From: Saccharum officinarum
Lineage: Eukaryota > Streptophyta > Magnoliopsida > Poales > Poaceae
DNA length: 64,000 bases
Direction of reading: 5' to 3'
Assembly (NCBI GenBank): GCA_020631735.1
Contig: CM036159.1
Span: 97,828,701 to 97,892,700 of the forward strand
The position numbers were made by a program, and so were the translations under genes. Positions 51,264-62,207 of this stretch are shown piece after piece (position 1 is the stretch's first letter; every line of letters starts with the position of its first letter). A model generated the notes under the pieces. That model was not told where the DNA came from and made no database searches. It worked only from the letters and a program-made list of their open reading frames with translations.

Positions 51264-52347
51264 TGTCGGTACCAACAGTACGGGGGTACCCACATCCATC
51301 GCTAATAAAAAACTAAAACGACTGAAACCGCAATAAAAGGCAGCCCGCCTCGACCGCGTATCCAGTCCGCCTCGTGTGAGGCCCGCTCGACGGGCGCCTC
51401 GACTGCGCCCCATCCCGTACAGCAAGGTACCTCGACGGCGCTCCGACCCGCGCGAGGCTCGTCCGCCCACTGGGAAAAACTCCGACTCGCGTGAGCCCGG
51501 GTCGAGCGCCTCGACTCCTTCTCTTTACCTACCCCAGGACAAAAGCCATAGCATTTAATGCGGTTACCTACTACCACCTACCGGCATGGCTGCGACCAAG
51601 ATCGATGTAGGAACAATGCCCGTGTCAGATCTCACTGTTTTACCGCCCATCCCATGATGGGAGGTGAAAACCGTCACTGTACCCACCTTACCGCGCACTG
51701 TTTACCATCGATCACCCTCGAGGGAGGATAAGACAAGGCCCGTTCTCCGCAATCTCGGGGATTCGGCCTTATCCATCCGGTCTCGACCCGGCCTCGACCC
51801 AACCTCGATGCTCGGCACAGTTCAACGGCAAGGGAAGGACAGTGTGGCACGGCGCTCCGGGTCATTTCGCCGTCTCGTCTCCCACGACGCCATGGTGTCC
51901 AGGGATGGCCGGCCATTCCTAGAGCACGTCGCTACGGTCAGCTCAACAGGAATCGACAAAACATCACCTCAAGGCTCCCCGTCGTCTTGGCCTCCTCTCG
52001 CCCTATAAAAGGGCAGGCCAGGGTTCTACAACGGGGAGGGACAACGAAGAAAAACAAGAGACAACAGGCAAGAAGCAAGATAGAGATCGATATCTCAAGC
52101 AATCACCCTTGTCCTCTTTTTTCTCTCTTTGAGATTTGGGCTCGACGCCCTCTCTCGCATGCTTGTAACCCCTACACGAGCACTTCGGTGCAAGGAAATA
52201 CAAACTTCTCCCCCCCACTGGACGTAGGGTCTTCTTTTGCCCGAACCAGGATAAACCCCCGTGTGTTCTCCTTGCATCACCATCCAGGAAAGAGACACGT
52301 AGCATTTACTCGTTGGTTTAGGACCCCCTCGGGTCCGAACACCGACA
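51264..52347 (+). repeat. 5' LTR of element F
   Basis: 1,084 bp from TGTCGGTACC to GAACACCGACA (TGTCGG/CCGACA inverted ends). TATAAAA at 52004-52010. Confidence 0.88.
52004..52010 (+). promoter_or_regulatory. TATA box in the element F LTR
   Basis: CCCTATAAAAGGGCAGG, a strong plant-type TATA context, about 340 bp before the LTR end. Confidence 0.65.
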
Positions 52348-52368
52348 GTTGGTGCGCCAGGTAGGGGA
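52348..52368 (+). promoter_or_regulatory. Primer binding site of element F
   Basis: GTTGGTGCGCCAGGTAGGGG directly after the LTR, like the site of D2. Confidence 0.8.
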
Positions 52369-52409
52369 TCGTTGCGTGCCAACATCGCTTTCTCGCCTTT
52401 TTTCCTGGA

Positions 52410-54516
52410 TGGCTGACCCCGAACGCCCTATTCCGTTAGCCACGGTGATCTAGTTCGGGAGTTTGGAGTTCATGTTGCTTGGCTATGGCTACGATATGGT
52501 CCTACTTCCACCCAGGCACCCAACCGACGAGGACTATGAGCTCTCCCAGCCCGGGGGAGCAATCCGTCGGTATCGTCGCTCTAGGCGGGCGCGGGCCGCC
52601 TGACGACGACAAGCCCGGTACAACCACCGTCTTCACCTCGCGGAGGGTGATGGGATCCCCCGGTCTGGCACCCCCCAGCCAGGCGCCGGCCTAGATCTCC
52701 TTGTGGAAGGTTTGGGTAGGACGAGCTTGACTGAGGGTAACATGCCGACGGAGAATCCCGCCGCTCCCCCGTCCGGTGAGACACCACTGTCCGGAGCATC
52801 CATTCCGGCACGGGCAGCAACATCTCCATCACCATTCCCGTTTGGGCTAGACTCGGCTGCCCGGGTATACGCATCTTTCGTAAGCACTCGCATGAGTGCT
52901 TATGAGGAACTCCCCAGGCACCATCTACGCTCCACTCTGGACCTCGTTGCATCCATACCGGCTTCTGATTATCGGGACTCTACGGAGACACCGGAAACAG
53001 AGCCCCATGTGACTGCTTCTCAACATCGCAACCCCAGTGACGATTTGCAACGGCCACATATTCCCCCATCATACTACTACTTTGGCGCTCCTAACTCCGA
53101 CTCGGCTGACGACACCTATGATCCGACCCGCGAATGCTTCAACATCGATGTTGAAAGCACTTTGGAATTAGAGGACAAAGAGCTAGTCAAAGGAAGGCAC
53201 ACGCCACCTCATGTCGAGCTTCCTGCTGAGCCAGACGACCCTCAGTTCCTTGCAGATCAAGGGACGCAGCTTGAGCAGATTCGTGAGTTGCAGGACAGGC
53301 TTGACGAGAAACGAGAAACCCTAGATCTACTCCAACAAACCCTCGAGTGTGAGCGTGCGGAACGCGCACTTGGCGGGAGAGCTCGCGAGAGAGCTCGCGA
53401 CGTCAACCGTCACATCAACGAGGACCGGGTGGTTGACCCCTCAGTTTTTGCTCGAGCCAGCCAGAACATCGTCGCCGCCACCATGCTCCTCCGCAACATG
53501 CCCGAGCCGTCAAACCCCGACGCCCGTCGGGCTCGAGATGAAATCCGAGAACTCCTCGAGACCGCTGCCATGCAGCAGGCCGAGAGCTCTGCCTGGAGGC
53601 AACACGAGGCAGCCTCAGAGCGGATCATCGAGCCCTCCCGACAGGAGAGAGAAGCCTCGGTTCACCCCGAGCCTGCCCAGCGAAACTGGGTAGCTCCGGC
53701 CCCTGAGCCCACCACCAACGACCACGAGCCTCGAGACACCCGTGGCAACATCATCGAGCGTCGTACGCGCAAGCACGGTGACGACGTGCCTCGAGGCTAC
53801 CACGTCCACAGGGGCGGACGCTACGACAGTTCAGAAGATCGTAGCCCTTCACCCGAGCCCCCGGGTCCTCGGGTCTTTAGTAAGGCTATCCATGAGATGG
53901 TGCTCCCGGCTCGGTTTCGCCCCCCCACGACTCTCACCAAGTACAACGGCGAAACCAAACCCGAACTTTGGCTCGCCGATTTCTGCTTGGCGTGTCAGCT
54001 GGGCGGGGCCACCGACGACCGAGTCATCATTTGACAACTTCCCCTGTACCTCTCCGACACCGCCCGAGCCTAGCTCGAGGATCTCCCACCTCGACAGATC
54101 CACGACTGGGACGATCTCGTAAGGGTGTTTGAGGGAAATTTCAAGTGGACCTACATGCGCCCCAGCAACTCGTGGGACCTCTAGAGCTGCAAGCAGAAAC
54201 CAGGTGAATCCCTCCGGGATTACATCCGGCGCTTCTCCTGGCAGCGTACCGAGCTCCCCAACGTCACCGACTCCGACGTAATTATGGCCTTCCTCTCCGG
54301 CACCACCTGTAAGGAGTTGGTCCAAGAATTGGGCCGTAAAACTCCACTCACTTCCAATGGGTTGATGGACATTGTCACCAACTTCACCGCCGGGGAGGAG
54401 GCGGTTGGTGCAATCTTTGGTGGCGACCTGGAAAGGGGGAAGCAGAAGGTCGATGATCCCGTGAGCTCCACCCGGGGCTCCAAGAGAAACAACCGCAAGA
54501 AGAAGAAAGGCCAGTA
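52410..54516 (+). pseudogene. Element F gag
   Basis: The original start is probably the ATG at 52410 (MADPERPIP), after which the frame meets a TAG and changes frame. The long open part is 52703-54034 (443 codons). It contains a Pro/Ser-rich N-terminus and a coiled coil at about residues 190-225 (LEQIRELQDRLDEKRETLD). The gag domain starts VLPARFRPPTTLTKYNGETK, followed by WLADFCLACQLGGA. After a TGA at 54032 the same domain continues through two TAG stops with DWDDLVRVFEGNF, SLRDYIRRFSWQRTELPN and a Lys-rich end (KRNNRKKKKGQ). Confidence 0.85.
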
Positions 54517-54539
54517 GGGCAAGCTCGAGGCCCCGGCCG

Positions 54540-55565
54540 ATGAGCTCGTCGCTGCTACCGAGCACAAGTAGCCTCGAGGCCCCCCCCGGTAGGGGCATCC
54601 TCGACAAAATGCTCAAAGAGCCATGTCCCTACCACAAGGGACCCACTAACCATAACCTCGAAGACTGTCATATGCTTCGCAGGTACTTTGGGGGTGTCGG
54701 CGTCAAGAAGGACGACAAGAAGGAGGACCCTAAGAGTGACGACAAGGACGGGGGATTCCCTGAGATCCACGACTGCTTCATGATCTACGGAGGGCCCTCG
54801 ACCCGCCTCTCGGCGTGCCAGCGCAAGCGAGAACGGCGTGAGGTTTTCTCCGTACAAACGGCAGTCCCCCGCTTCCTTGATTGGTCTGCGGTGGCCATCA
54901 CTTTCGACCGTGACGACCACCAAGACTATGTCCCCAACCCAGGAGTCTATCCGCTCGTTGTTGACCCCGTCATCGCCAACACACGCCTCACCAAGGTGCT
55001 CATGGACGGTGGAAGCAGTCTCAACATCATCTACTCCCAGACCCTCAACCTTCTGGGGGTCGAGAGAGCGCGCCTCCAACCTAGCGTCGGGGGCTTCCAC
55101 AGAGTCGTGACAGGGAAACGGGTGGAACCCCTTAGACGGGTCGATCTGCCTGTTTATTTTCACACACCAGCCAACTTCAGAAAGGAGACTCTCACTTTCG
55201 AAGTGGTCGGATTCTGTGGAACATACCACGCTATCCTAGGGCGCCCATGCTACGCTAGGTTCATGGCAATCCCAAACTACACCTACCTCAAGCTCAAGAT
55301 GTCAGGCCCAAACGGTGTCATCACTGTAGGGCCCTCATATGAACATGCCTATGAGTGCGACGTTGAGTGCGTCGAGCACGGCGAGGCTGTTTTGGAGTTG
55401 GCGATCTTGGCTGCAGACCTCGACGGCCTCGCCAATGCGATTCCTGACCCAAAACGCCATGCTGGTAGCTTCGAGCCCACGGAAGATGTCAAACTCGTAC
55501 CCCTCGACCCCGCTGATCCCAAGGGAAAGGCGCTGAACGTCAGCGCCACCCTCGATCCTAAATAG
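54540..55565 (+). CDS. Element F protease region
   Basis: 341 codons. The N-terminal part carries a zinc-binding-like segment (CPYHKGPTNHNLEDC) typical of the Tat gag-protease junction. The aspartic protease follows at about residues 125-250, with the active site VLMDGGSSLNIIY (Asp-Gly-Gly) and a closing YHAILGRPCYARFMAIP. The first Met is probably internal, since the polyprotein frame continues from gag through TAG stops. It ends at a TAG (55563-55565) just before reverse transcriptase in the same frame. Confidence 0.85.
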   Translation: MSSSLLPSTSSLEAPPGRGILDKMLKEPCPYHKGPTNHNLEDCHMLRRYFGGVGVKKDDKKEDPKSDDKDGGFPEIHDCFMIYGGPSTRLSACQRKRERREVFSVQTAVPRFLDWSAVAITFDRDDHQDYVPNPGVYPLVVDPVIANTRLTKVLMDGGSSLNIIYSQTLNLLGVERARLQPSVGGFHRVVTGKRVEPLRRVDLPVYFHTPANFRKETLTFEVVGFCGTYHAILGRPCYARFMAIPNYTYLKLKMSGPNGVITVGPSYEHAYECDVECVEHGEAVLELAILAADLDGLANAIPDPKRHAGSFEPTEDVKLVPLDPADPKGKALNVSATLDPK

Positions 55566-55571
55566 GAAGCA

Positions 55572-56309
55572 GTGCTCGTCGACTTTCTCTGCGCAAACGT
55601 CGACATCTTTGCGTGGAGTCCCTTGGATATGCCAGGCATACCTAGGGAAGACGCCGAGCACGCATTGGAGATCCGGGCCGGATCCAAACTCGTGAAGCAA
55701 CGCCTACGTCGCTTCGATGAGGAGAAGCGCAGGGTCATCGGCGAGGAGATACACAAGCTGTTGGAGGCCGGATTCATCAAGGAGGTTCATCATCCCGAGT
55801 GGCTAGCTAATCATGTATTAGTTAGGAAAAAGAGTGGGAAATGGAGGATGTGTATAGACTATACCAGTTTAAATAAAGCATGTCCAAAAGTTCCCTTTCC
55901 TTTGCCACGCATTGACCAAATCGTTGATTCCACCGCGGGATGTGAAACTCTCTCATTCTTAGATGCATACTCTGGCTACCACCAAATCAAAATGAAGGAG
56001 TCCGACCAGCTTGCGACTTCATTCATCACCCCATTCAGCATGTATTGCTACGTTACGATGCCCTTCGGTCTCCGGAACGCGGGGGCTACGTACCAGCGAT
56101 GCATGCAGCACGTTTTCGGAAAGCACATCGGGTCGACCGTCGAGGCTTATGTCGACGACATCGTTGTCAAAACCAAACAAGCCGACGATCTGGTCAACGA
56201 CCTCGACGTTGCGTTCAAATGCCTCTGGGCAAAAAAACATCAGACTCAATCCATAGAAATGCGTCTTTGGCGTCCCACGAGGTATGCTTTTAGGGTTCAT
56301 CGTGTCTAA
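55572..56309 (+). CDS. Element F reverse transcriptase
   Basis: 245 codons. Reverse transcriptase motifs in order: NHVLVRKKSGKWRMCIDYTS, FLDAYSGYHQIKM (first Asp), YVTMPFGLRNAGATYQRC, and the active site YVDD in VEAYVDDIVVKTK. A frameshift near 56230-56290 moves the end of the domain to the next frame. The start Met (MLVDFLCANVD) is internal; the frame upstream is separated by a TAG. Confidence 0.88.
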   Translation: MLVDFLCANVDIFAWSPLDMPGIPREDAEHALEIRAGSKLVKQRLRRFDEEKRRVIGEEIHKLLEAGFIKEVHHPEWLANHVLVRKKSGKWRMCIDYTSLNKACPKVPFPLPRIDQIVDSTAGCETLSFLDAYSGYHQIKMKESDQLATSFITPFSMYCYVTMPFGLRNAGATYQRCMQHVFGKHIGSTVEAYVDDIVVKTKQADDLVNDLDVAFKCLWAKKHQTQSIEMRLWRPTRYAFRVHRV

Positions 56310-56727
56310 ACGCGGCATCGAGGCCAACCCTGAAAAAATCTCTACAATAACCAAGATGGGCCCCATCCGAGATCTGAAGGGCGTACAGAGGGTCACAGGT
56401 TGCTTGGCGGCACTCAGCCGTTTCATTTCACGCCTCGGCGAAAAAGCACTCCCTCTGTACCGTCTCTTGAAGAAATCAGAGCATTTTTCCTTGACCCTTG
56501 AGGCTGAGGAGGCTCTCACAAAACTCAAGGCCACACTCTCTAACTCACCAATCCTCGTCCCTCCAACCCCGGGGGAACCACTCCTACTCTATGTTGCCGT
56601 GACATCACAAGTAGTCAGTGCTGCCCTGGTTGTCAAACGGGCCGAGGAGGCACATACCTTGCTCGTCCAGAGGCCGGTCTATTTCATTAGCGAGGTGCTC
56701 TCAGAAACCAAGATTCAATACCCATAG
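56284..56727 (+). CDS. Element F connection and first RNase H
   Basis: 147 codons reading LLGFIVSKRGIEANPEKIS (end of reverse transcriptase), VTGCLAALSRFISRLGEKAL, then the RNase H-like stretch ALTKLKATLSNSPIL and LLLYVAVTSQVVSAALV, ending FISEVLSETKIQYP at a TAG. As in other Tat elements this first RNase H is degenerate (no clear catalytic carboxylates). A frameshift joins it to the reverse transcriptase. Confidence 0.82.
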   Translation: MLLGFIVSKRGIEANPEKISTITKMGPIRDLKGVQRVTGCLAALSRFISRLGEKALPLYRLLKKSEHFSLTLEAEEALTKLKATLSNSPILVPPTPGEPLLLYVAVTSQVVSAALVVKRAEEAHTLLVQRPVYFISEVLSETKIQYP

Positions 56728-56931
56728 ATCCAGAAACTGCTATATGTCGTCATCCTAACACGGCGCAAGCTCTAACACTACTTCGAGGGTCACCCGATTA
56801 CTGTGGTTTCTTCTTTCCTCGTGGGAGAGATAGCCCAGAACCGGGAAGCCTCGGGTAGGGTTGCCAAATGGGCAGTCGAACTCATGGGCGAGACCTTGTC
56901 CTATGCACCACGAAAAGCTATCAAGTCATAG

Positions 56932-57276
56932 GTGTTAGCAGATTTCCTGGCTGAGTGGACCGACACCCAACTCCCCCCTGCACAGCTTCAGACGGAGCTG
57001 TGGACCATGTACTTTGATGGGTCATTGATGAAAACGGGAGCAGGCGCGGGCTTGCTCTTCGTCTCACCCCTCGGGGTTCACATGCGCTACGTCATCCGGC
57101 TTCATTTTCCTACGTCTAACAACGTCGCCGAATACGAGGCGCTCGTCACGGGATTAAGAATCACCGTCGAGCTCGGGGTCCGACACCTTGACGTTCGAGG
57201 CGACTCCCAACTCATGATCGATCAGGTCATGAAGAGCTCGAGCTACCGTGACCCCAAGATGGAAGCCTACTGCTAA
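56932..57276 (+). CDS. Element F second RNase H (archaeal-like)
   Basis: 114 codons: LADFLAEWTD, then WTMYFDGSLMKTGAGAGLLF (first Asp), NNVAEYEALVTGLRITVELG (Glu) and LDVRGDSQLMIDQ (Asp). These are the acidic residues of the extra RNase H that defines many Tat elements. The frame ends at a TAA (57274-57276) and the remainder (about 57277-57560) is broken. Confidence 0.85.
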   Translation: MLADFLAEWTDTQLPPAQLQTELWTMYFDGSLMKTGAGAGLLFVSPLGVHMRYVIRLHFPTSNNVAEYEALVTGLRITVELGVRHLDVRGDSQLMIDQVMKSSSYRDPKMEAYC

Positions 57277-57660
57277 GAAGTATGGTGCCTCGAGGACAAG
57301 TTTCACGGCCTCGAGCTCAACCACATCGCACGCAGGTATAATGAGGCCGCCGATGAACTGGCAAAAATCACGTCCAGTCGAGCTACGGTTCCACCAGACG
57401 TTTTTGCAAAAGACCTTCAGCAGCCATCCGTCGACCTCGGGCCAGACAAAGGGGATGACGGGACGTCACTCGACCCTCCACCTGAGGCAGAAGCCCCCTC
57501 GACTGGGGCTAAAGCCATGCATGTGGAAGACTTGACCCCACCGTCTGACCTCGAGCCTGACTAGCGCGTCCCATACCTCGACTACCTCAGCCGAGGGGAC
57601 CTCCCCTCGGATAAGACTGAGGCTCGACGGATCGCACGCCGGGCCAAAACCTTTGTAATC

Positions 57661-58803
57661 ATGGGCGACAGCAGAGAGCTCTACCGCCGTAGCCCTACTG
57701 GTATCCTCCAACGATGCATCACAAATGAGCAAGGCAGGAACCTGCTCAGCGATCTCCACTCGAGGGCTTGCGGTCACCACGCAGCACCTCGAACCCTCGT
57801 CGGAAACGCCTTTCGACAAGGATTCTATTGGCCGACCGCGGTCTCCGACGCTGTCAAGCTAGTACGCTCCTGTAAGGGTTGTCAGTACTATGCGAGACGA
57901 ACTAATCTTCCGGCACATGCCCTGCAAACTATCCCCATCACATGGCCATTTGCCGTTTGGGGGCTCGACCTTGTCGGACCATTGAAAAGAACAACTGGCG
58001 GCTTCACCCACTTGCTCGTCGCAATCGACAAATTCTCCAAGTGGATCGAGGCCCGCCCTATCACCAGCATCAGGTCCGAGCAAGCTGTGCTCTTCTTCAC
58101 ACGACATTATTCATCGCTTTGGGGTCCCCAACTGTATCATCACAGACAATGGCACCCAGTTCACTGGTAAAAAGTTTTTGGATTTCTGCGACAGCCACCA
58201 CATCCGAGTGCTCTGGTCAGCCGTGGCCCATCCAAAAACAAACGGTCAGTTGGAACGTGCCAATGGCATGGTCCTACAAGGCCTGAACCCAGAATCTTTG
58301 ACAAACTAAATAAACATGGCAAAAGATGGGCCGCCGAGCTACCCTCGGTCCTGTGGAGCCTAAGAACAACGCCGAGTCGAGCCATGGGGTTCACTCCATT
58401 CTTCTTAGTCTACGGGTCTGAGGCTATGCTCCCAACTGATATAGAATACGGATCCCCAAGGTTGAAGGCCTACAACGAAAGAAATAACGACGCCACAAGA
58501 CAGGACGCCCTCGACCAGCTCGAGGAAGCTCGAGATGTGGCTCTATTGCATTCTGCCAGGTACCAGCAGGGTCTCCGAAGCTACCACGACAGACACGTCC
58601 GCAAGCGTGACCTCAACGTCGATGACTTGGTACTACGGCGGAACCAGAACACCAAGGGACGGCACAAGCTCACGCCACCATGGGAAGGGTCGTACATCAT
58701 CGCAGAAGTACTAAAGCCGGGCACCTACAAGCTATCCAACGAGAAGGGCGAAATCCTCACCAACGCTTGGAACATTGAACAGCTACGTCGCTTCTTTCCT
58801 TAA
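57661..58803 (+). pseudogene. Element F integrase with frameshifts
   Basis: Frame 1 (57661 to about 58110) holds the zinc site (CGHHAAPRTL, CKGCQYY) and the first core Asp in WGLDLVGPL. After a shift the second Asp (ITDNGTQFTG) is read at about 58138-58170 and the Glu in NGQLERANGM at about 58245. A last frame (58384-58803) contains the C-terminal arm: FFLVYGSEAMLPTDIEYGSP, RSYHDRHVRKRDLNVDDLVL, PPWEGSYIIAEVLKPGTYKL, ending NIEQLRRFFP. All catalytic residues are present but at least two frame changes break the protein. Confidence 0.85.
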
Positions 58804-59483
58804 AAGCCTCGAGGCTCTGTAGTTTCTTTTTTGTCAATAAAGAATACAGCGATGTTCAAACTTTCGTTTCACAATGAGGAAGGATCAACTCTGCACTCCC
58901 AGAATCGACCCTCCTCGGGGGCTACAAGGGGGAACCCCCAGTCCCGAAAAAACTTATGCTCTTTTTTAAATTTAAGAACCGCTTCTTAGATCGACTTCGC
59001 TGCAAGAGCACCCTAAGGTTCGAAAGGGCTCTCGAGTCAGGAGTATCACCTACGCCTCGAGGCTACGGTACCTCCACTCACCCCTCACACCTTTTAGAGG
59101 TGCGACTTCATGCTAGGGAGATCTAAATAACGGTTCCTAACTTTGAAAAGAACATACCCCTGTCGCTTAGTCAGGCTCTCACACATTTCACGATTTACAA
59201 GGCCGCAACATCACCCTGAAGCTCGAGGGTAGTTGAGCCGTGAGATCACTTATGCCCCTAAGGCTACGGTACCTCCACTCGCTCCCTTAAGCCAAAGGAT
59301 GCAACTGTGTGCTAAGTAAATCACGCGAGAACACGATCCAAGCGATAAAGGGAAGAAAAGCTCGAATAAAACTAAATTAACCACGAACCGGTTTATGTTT
59401 CGAGTTCTTAGGGCCTTCGAGGCCACCACGACCAAAATTCAAAATACTAACTTATTACATGGGCCTTCATGCCCAGATTTGGC
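58804..59483. other. Noncoding 3' region of element F
   Basis: Contains CAATAAAGAA just after the pol stop and two GGCTACGGTACCTCCACTC repeats (about 59062-59080 and 59263-59281) with CTCGAGG-type motifs, resembling the repeated PPT-like units of element D. No ORF supported. Confidence 0.55.
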
Positions 59484-60114
59484 TCACAGGCCCTCATCGT
59501 CAGCAGGCGGAACCACCTCGGCTTCAAAAAGCGAGGCCAGACGGCTTCCAGGCTCTTCCGCGGCTTCAATCAGCTCCAGGCAGGCATCCTCGTTCTCCTC
59601 GTCCGTCCGATCTAGGTCTGTGATGAAGCCCTCAGTGATGAGCTTCATGTCGAACACAAACCCTGAACGGACAACGGCCAGCGCCCTCTTTACGCCGTGA
59701 TGGAGGCCGTCCCGTATCTTCTCCCGGGCAAGGCGGCCCAGCGCCACCATCCGACGGACGAAGGAGTTCCCCGGAACATCTTCCCCGGTGTCGGCATCGG
59801 GCTCGACCCCCAGGCCGTCACACACGGTGGTGATCGTGCCTGGAGCAGTTGGGTCCCCGGATCTCGGCTTCGAGGAGGCTCTGGAAGAGTTGGCAGAAGA
59901 TTGGGCCTTCGATTCTCCTCTCCAGCTCTGAAACACGATAAACAAATTAATACCCAACACGAGGCCCTCAACGTCGTGGCCGTAACGATCACACTTACCC
60001 TCGATATGGGTCTGCAGGCCCACGACCTCGTTGCGAAGCCCCCCGCACGTCCGCTCGAGCCCTAGAGGGCGCTGTCCTTGTCACTGATGGTCGCCTTTAG
60101 CGCCTCGATTCTTG
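59484..60114 (-). pseudogene. 3' exons of the antisense gene of element F
   Basis: The last exon (about 59935-59484) starts after TTTATCGTGTTTCAG. It encodes a Ser-rich segment, then VRRMVALGRLAREKIRDGLH, HHGVKRALAVVRSGFVFDM, an acidic stretch and VVPPADDEGL, ending in a stop. The exon before it ends at 60000 with donor GTAAGTGTG and contains heptad-type sequence (IEALKATISDKDSAL, NEVVGLQTHIE), with a TAG or frameshift between. The plan (coiled coil, then a helical H-V-K-A-V-R block, then acidic tail) parallels the end of the antisense gene of element D (EYTGAHVLSMVRAHYPLIDL). The upstream part is lost in the gap. Confidence 0.65.
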
Positions 60115-60214
60115 NNNNNNNNNNNNNNNNNNNNNNNNNNNNNNNNNNNNNNNNNNNNNNNNNNNNNNNNNNNNNNNNNNNNNNNNNNNNNNNNNNNNNN
60201 NNNNNNNNNNNNNN
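60115..60214. other. Assembly gap (100 N)
   Basis: 100 N. It removes the 3' end of element F, including its 3' LTR. Confidence 0.99.
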
Positions 60215-60285
60215 TGTTTTCTCATCTTGCCAAAAACAAGATGAGAGTGATATTGAAACTCTTGAGACGTTCTAAGAAACACATT

Positions 60286-61450
60286 CTCTCTCTCTCTGAA
60301 AGTGCTCCTGCCATTGTTTTAAAGAGAAAAAAAGGGCTGAAGAACGGAATAGATTCCAGCACGTTTAAGCTTCAGCTCTTCGATTTGAGCTTGACACCAA
60401 AGGATATCCTCTGAATTATCAAGATGACACGTAAAAACAGTGGTGTTCCCAGAGGCGGATTAGGTCTATGTATTATGGTTATCTAATCTGCGTATAAGTT
60501 TGACAAACAAGAATGCGCTAAAAACAATTAACGTACGAAGCCAGGATGCAAGGAAAAAAAAAGAGCATAGCAAAAATGCCGGCCTCGACTGACGATTGCT
60601 CTAGCGGAGAAAATAAAGCCGTTGCTTCAAAAGCAGCAGCCATTTCACACGCTACAGAGGTAACAGGCAAAGGCAATATAGGTTCGGGTAGCTGCTCGAG
60701 TATGTGCAACCCATCAGCTTGGTGCCATCAAGACTCACAAGGATCTCAATCTGCAAATGAAAGTGCTCTTGCTATTTTTTAAAAAAATAATGTGCTGAAG
60801 AACGGGAATATATTCCAGCACGTTTAAGGGTCTGTTTGTTTGCATGAGTTAAAGTTTAACTCCCGTCACATCCATGTTCCTCAAATGCATGGAGCACTAA
60901 ATGTAGACTAATTGCATGCATGTCGGCACAGATTAGGAGTAATTTACGAGACGAATCTATTAAGCCTAATTAGTCTAAGATTAGAAACTTTTTGTCAAAT
61001 AAGACGAAAGTGCTACAATGTTTGTTAAACTTTAACTCCTCCAACCAAACACCCCCTAAGCTTCAGCTCTTCGTCTTTGAGACTTGACACTAAAGGATAT
61101 CCTCTGAATTATCCAAGATGACACGTAAACTAGTGGTGTCCCAAAGGCGGTTAGGTCTATGTATTATGGTTATCCAATCTGCGTATAAGCTTGACAAACA
61201 CAAGAATGTGCTAAAAACAATTAACGTACGAAGTCAGGATGCACGGGAAGAAAAAAAAAAGCATAGCAAGTCAAATGCCGGCCTCGACTGATGATTGATC
61301 TGGCGGAGAAAACATGTCGTTGCTTCAAAAGCAGTAGCCATTCACACGCTACAAAGGTAAACAGGCAAAGGCAATGTATGTTTGGATAGAGGTCTAGTAT
61401 GTGCAACCCATCAGCTTGGTACATCAAGACATCAAATCGATCGCCCTTCA
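60286..61450. repeat. Tandem repeat array, about 460-bp unit, three partial or full copies
   Basis: The segment GAAAGTGCTC...CCAGCACGTTTAAG occurs at 60299-60367 and again at 60759-60827. The segment from GCTTCAGCTCTTCG through AAAAACAATTAACGTACGAAG, GCCGGCCTCGACTGA, GTTGCTTCAAAAGCAG and ATGTGCAACCCATCAGCTTGG occurs at about 60368-60727 and again at about 61060-61420. The second boundary is occupied by a MITE. No function recognised; short open frames in it are not conserved between copies. Confidence 0.85.
60828..61056. mobile_element. Tourist-like MITE (PIF/Harbinger type)
   Basis: 229 bp starting GGGTCTGTTTGTTTG and ending CAACCAAACACCCCC, flanked by TAA on both sides (60825-60827 and 61057-61059). 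Inner arms also pair (AGTTAAAGTTTAACTCC with AAACTTTAACTCC-type sequence). The neighbouring tandem copy at 60363-60370 shows the uninterrupted site, confirming insertion with a 3-bp duplication. Confidence 0.85.
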
Positions 61451-62207
61451 GGTTACTGTGCAATTTCCCCCCAATTTTTTTTATGACTGCCGTTGACTGT
61501 TAACAATCATATTATAGACACCATTTCCCGCAAACATTTTCTGACCCAAGAACATGTGACGTTGGACAGGATTCAAGCGTCAACGGAAGGATTAAGCGTG
61601 ACAGCCAAAACAGACTAAAATGTTTAACCGGAACGTGTACATCACCTAGTGACCTTTTTTTTTTTCAGAATTCCCCAGATACATCATATACAATCTCTAG
61701 ATGACAAGTTGGCAATCCTAAAAAAGCAAGTAAAACTCGTAAGCTACTTCACAGACAAGCACGAAAGGCAAGTTCCTGAAGACCTGGCTGTGCAATGAAC
61801 GACATTCAGGGCTTGGGTTAGAACTTAGAACCGTAACAAGTGCACAGCATGGCACGGGTTCAACAATGATCACACCATGTACAACATGACAGCCCTATTG
61901 CTAGAAATGCGTCCCAAAGTACCTAAAAAACCAAAATGGCCTGTTACATCGGTGCTAGAAATGAAAAAAAAACAAAGTTATATTACAAGCACAACACAGG
62001 GCATGCATTGATTGCACATGGCGCCTAAGGCCCGCTGATTGTGGCACCAAGACATGATCGAACCGAATCTGAATTTGCCTTTGGACTTTGGCTGATGCCA
62101 TGGCTCAGTCGTGGTAGAAAAATCTTTCGTCTTGATCTATCAAAATTTCATGGTGCTTAGGTGTTGAGACAAATGTTAAGCCACCCAGGATCCAATTGCA
62201 ATTTGCC
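61451..62207 (-). other. 3' flank and probable 3' UTR of the kinase gene
   Basis: No ORF. The part nearest the stop codon should be 3' UTR on the minus strand. Its end cannot be fixed from sequence alone. Confidence 0.5.

Larger units (their letters stand above)
51264..60114 (+). mobile_element. Tat-lineage Ty3/gypsy element (element F)
   Basis: Plus-oriented. 5' LTR 51264-52347, primer site, gag, protease, reverse transcriptase, RNase H, second RNase H, integrase, then a 3' region with the end of an antisense ORF. It runs into a gap, so its 3' LTR and target duplication are unseen. It is inserted in, or truncates, the reverse transcriptase of element E; the possible left target duplication is ATAGG (51259-51263). 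Many TAG stops make the copy inactive. Confidence 0.9.

Noticed and set aside
60518..60709. Short minus-strand ORF in the tandem array
   Set aside because: The equivalent frame in the second unit (61221-61463) is not conserved, so it is not a supported gene.
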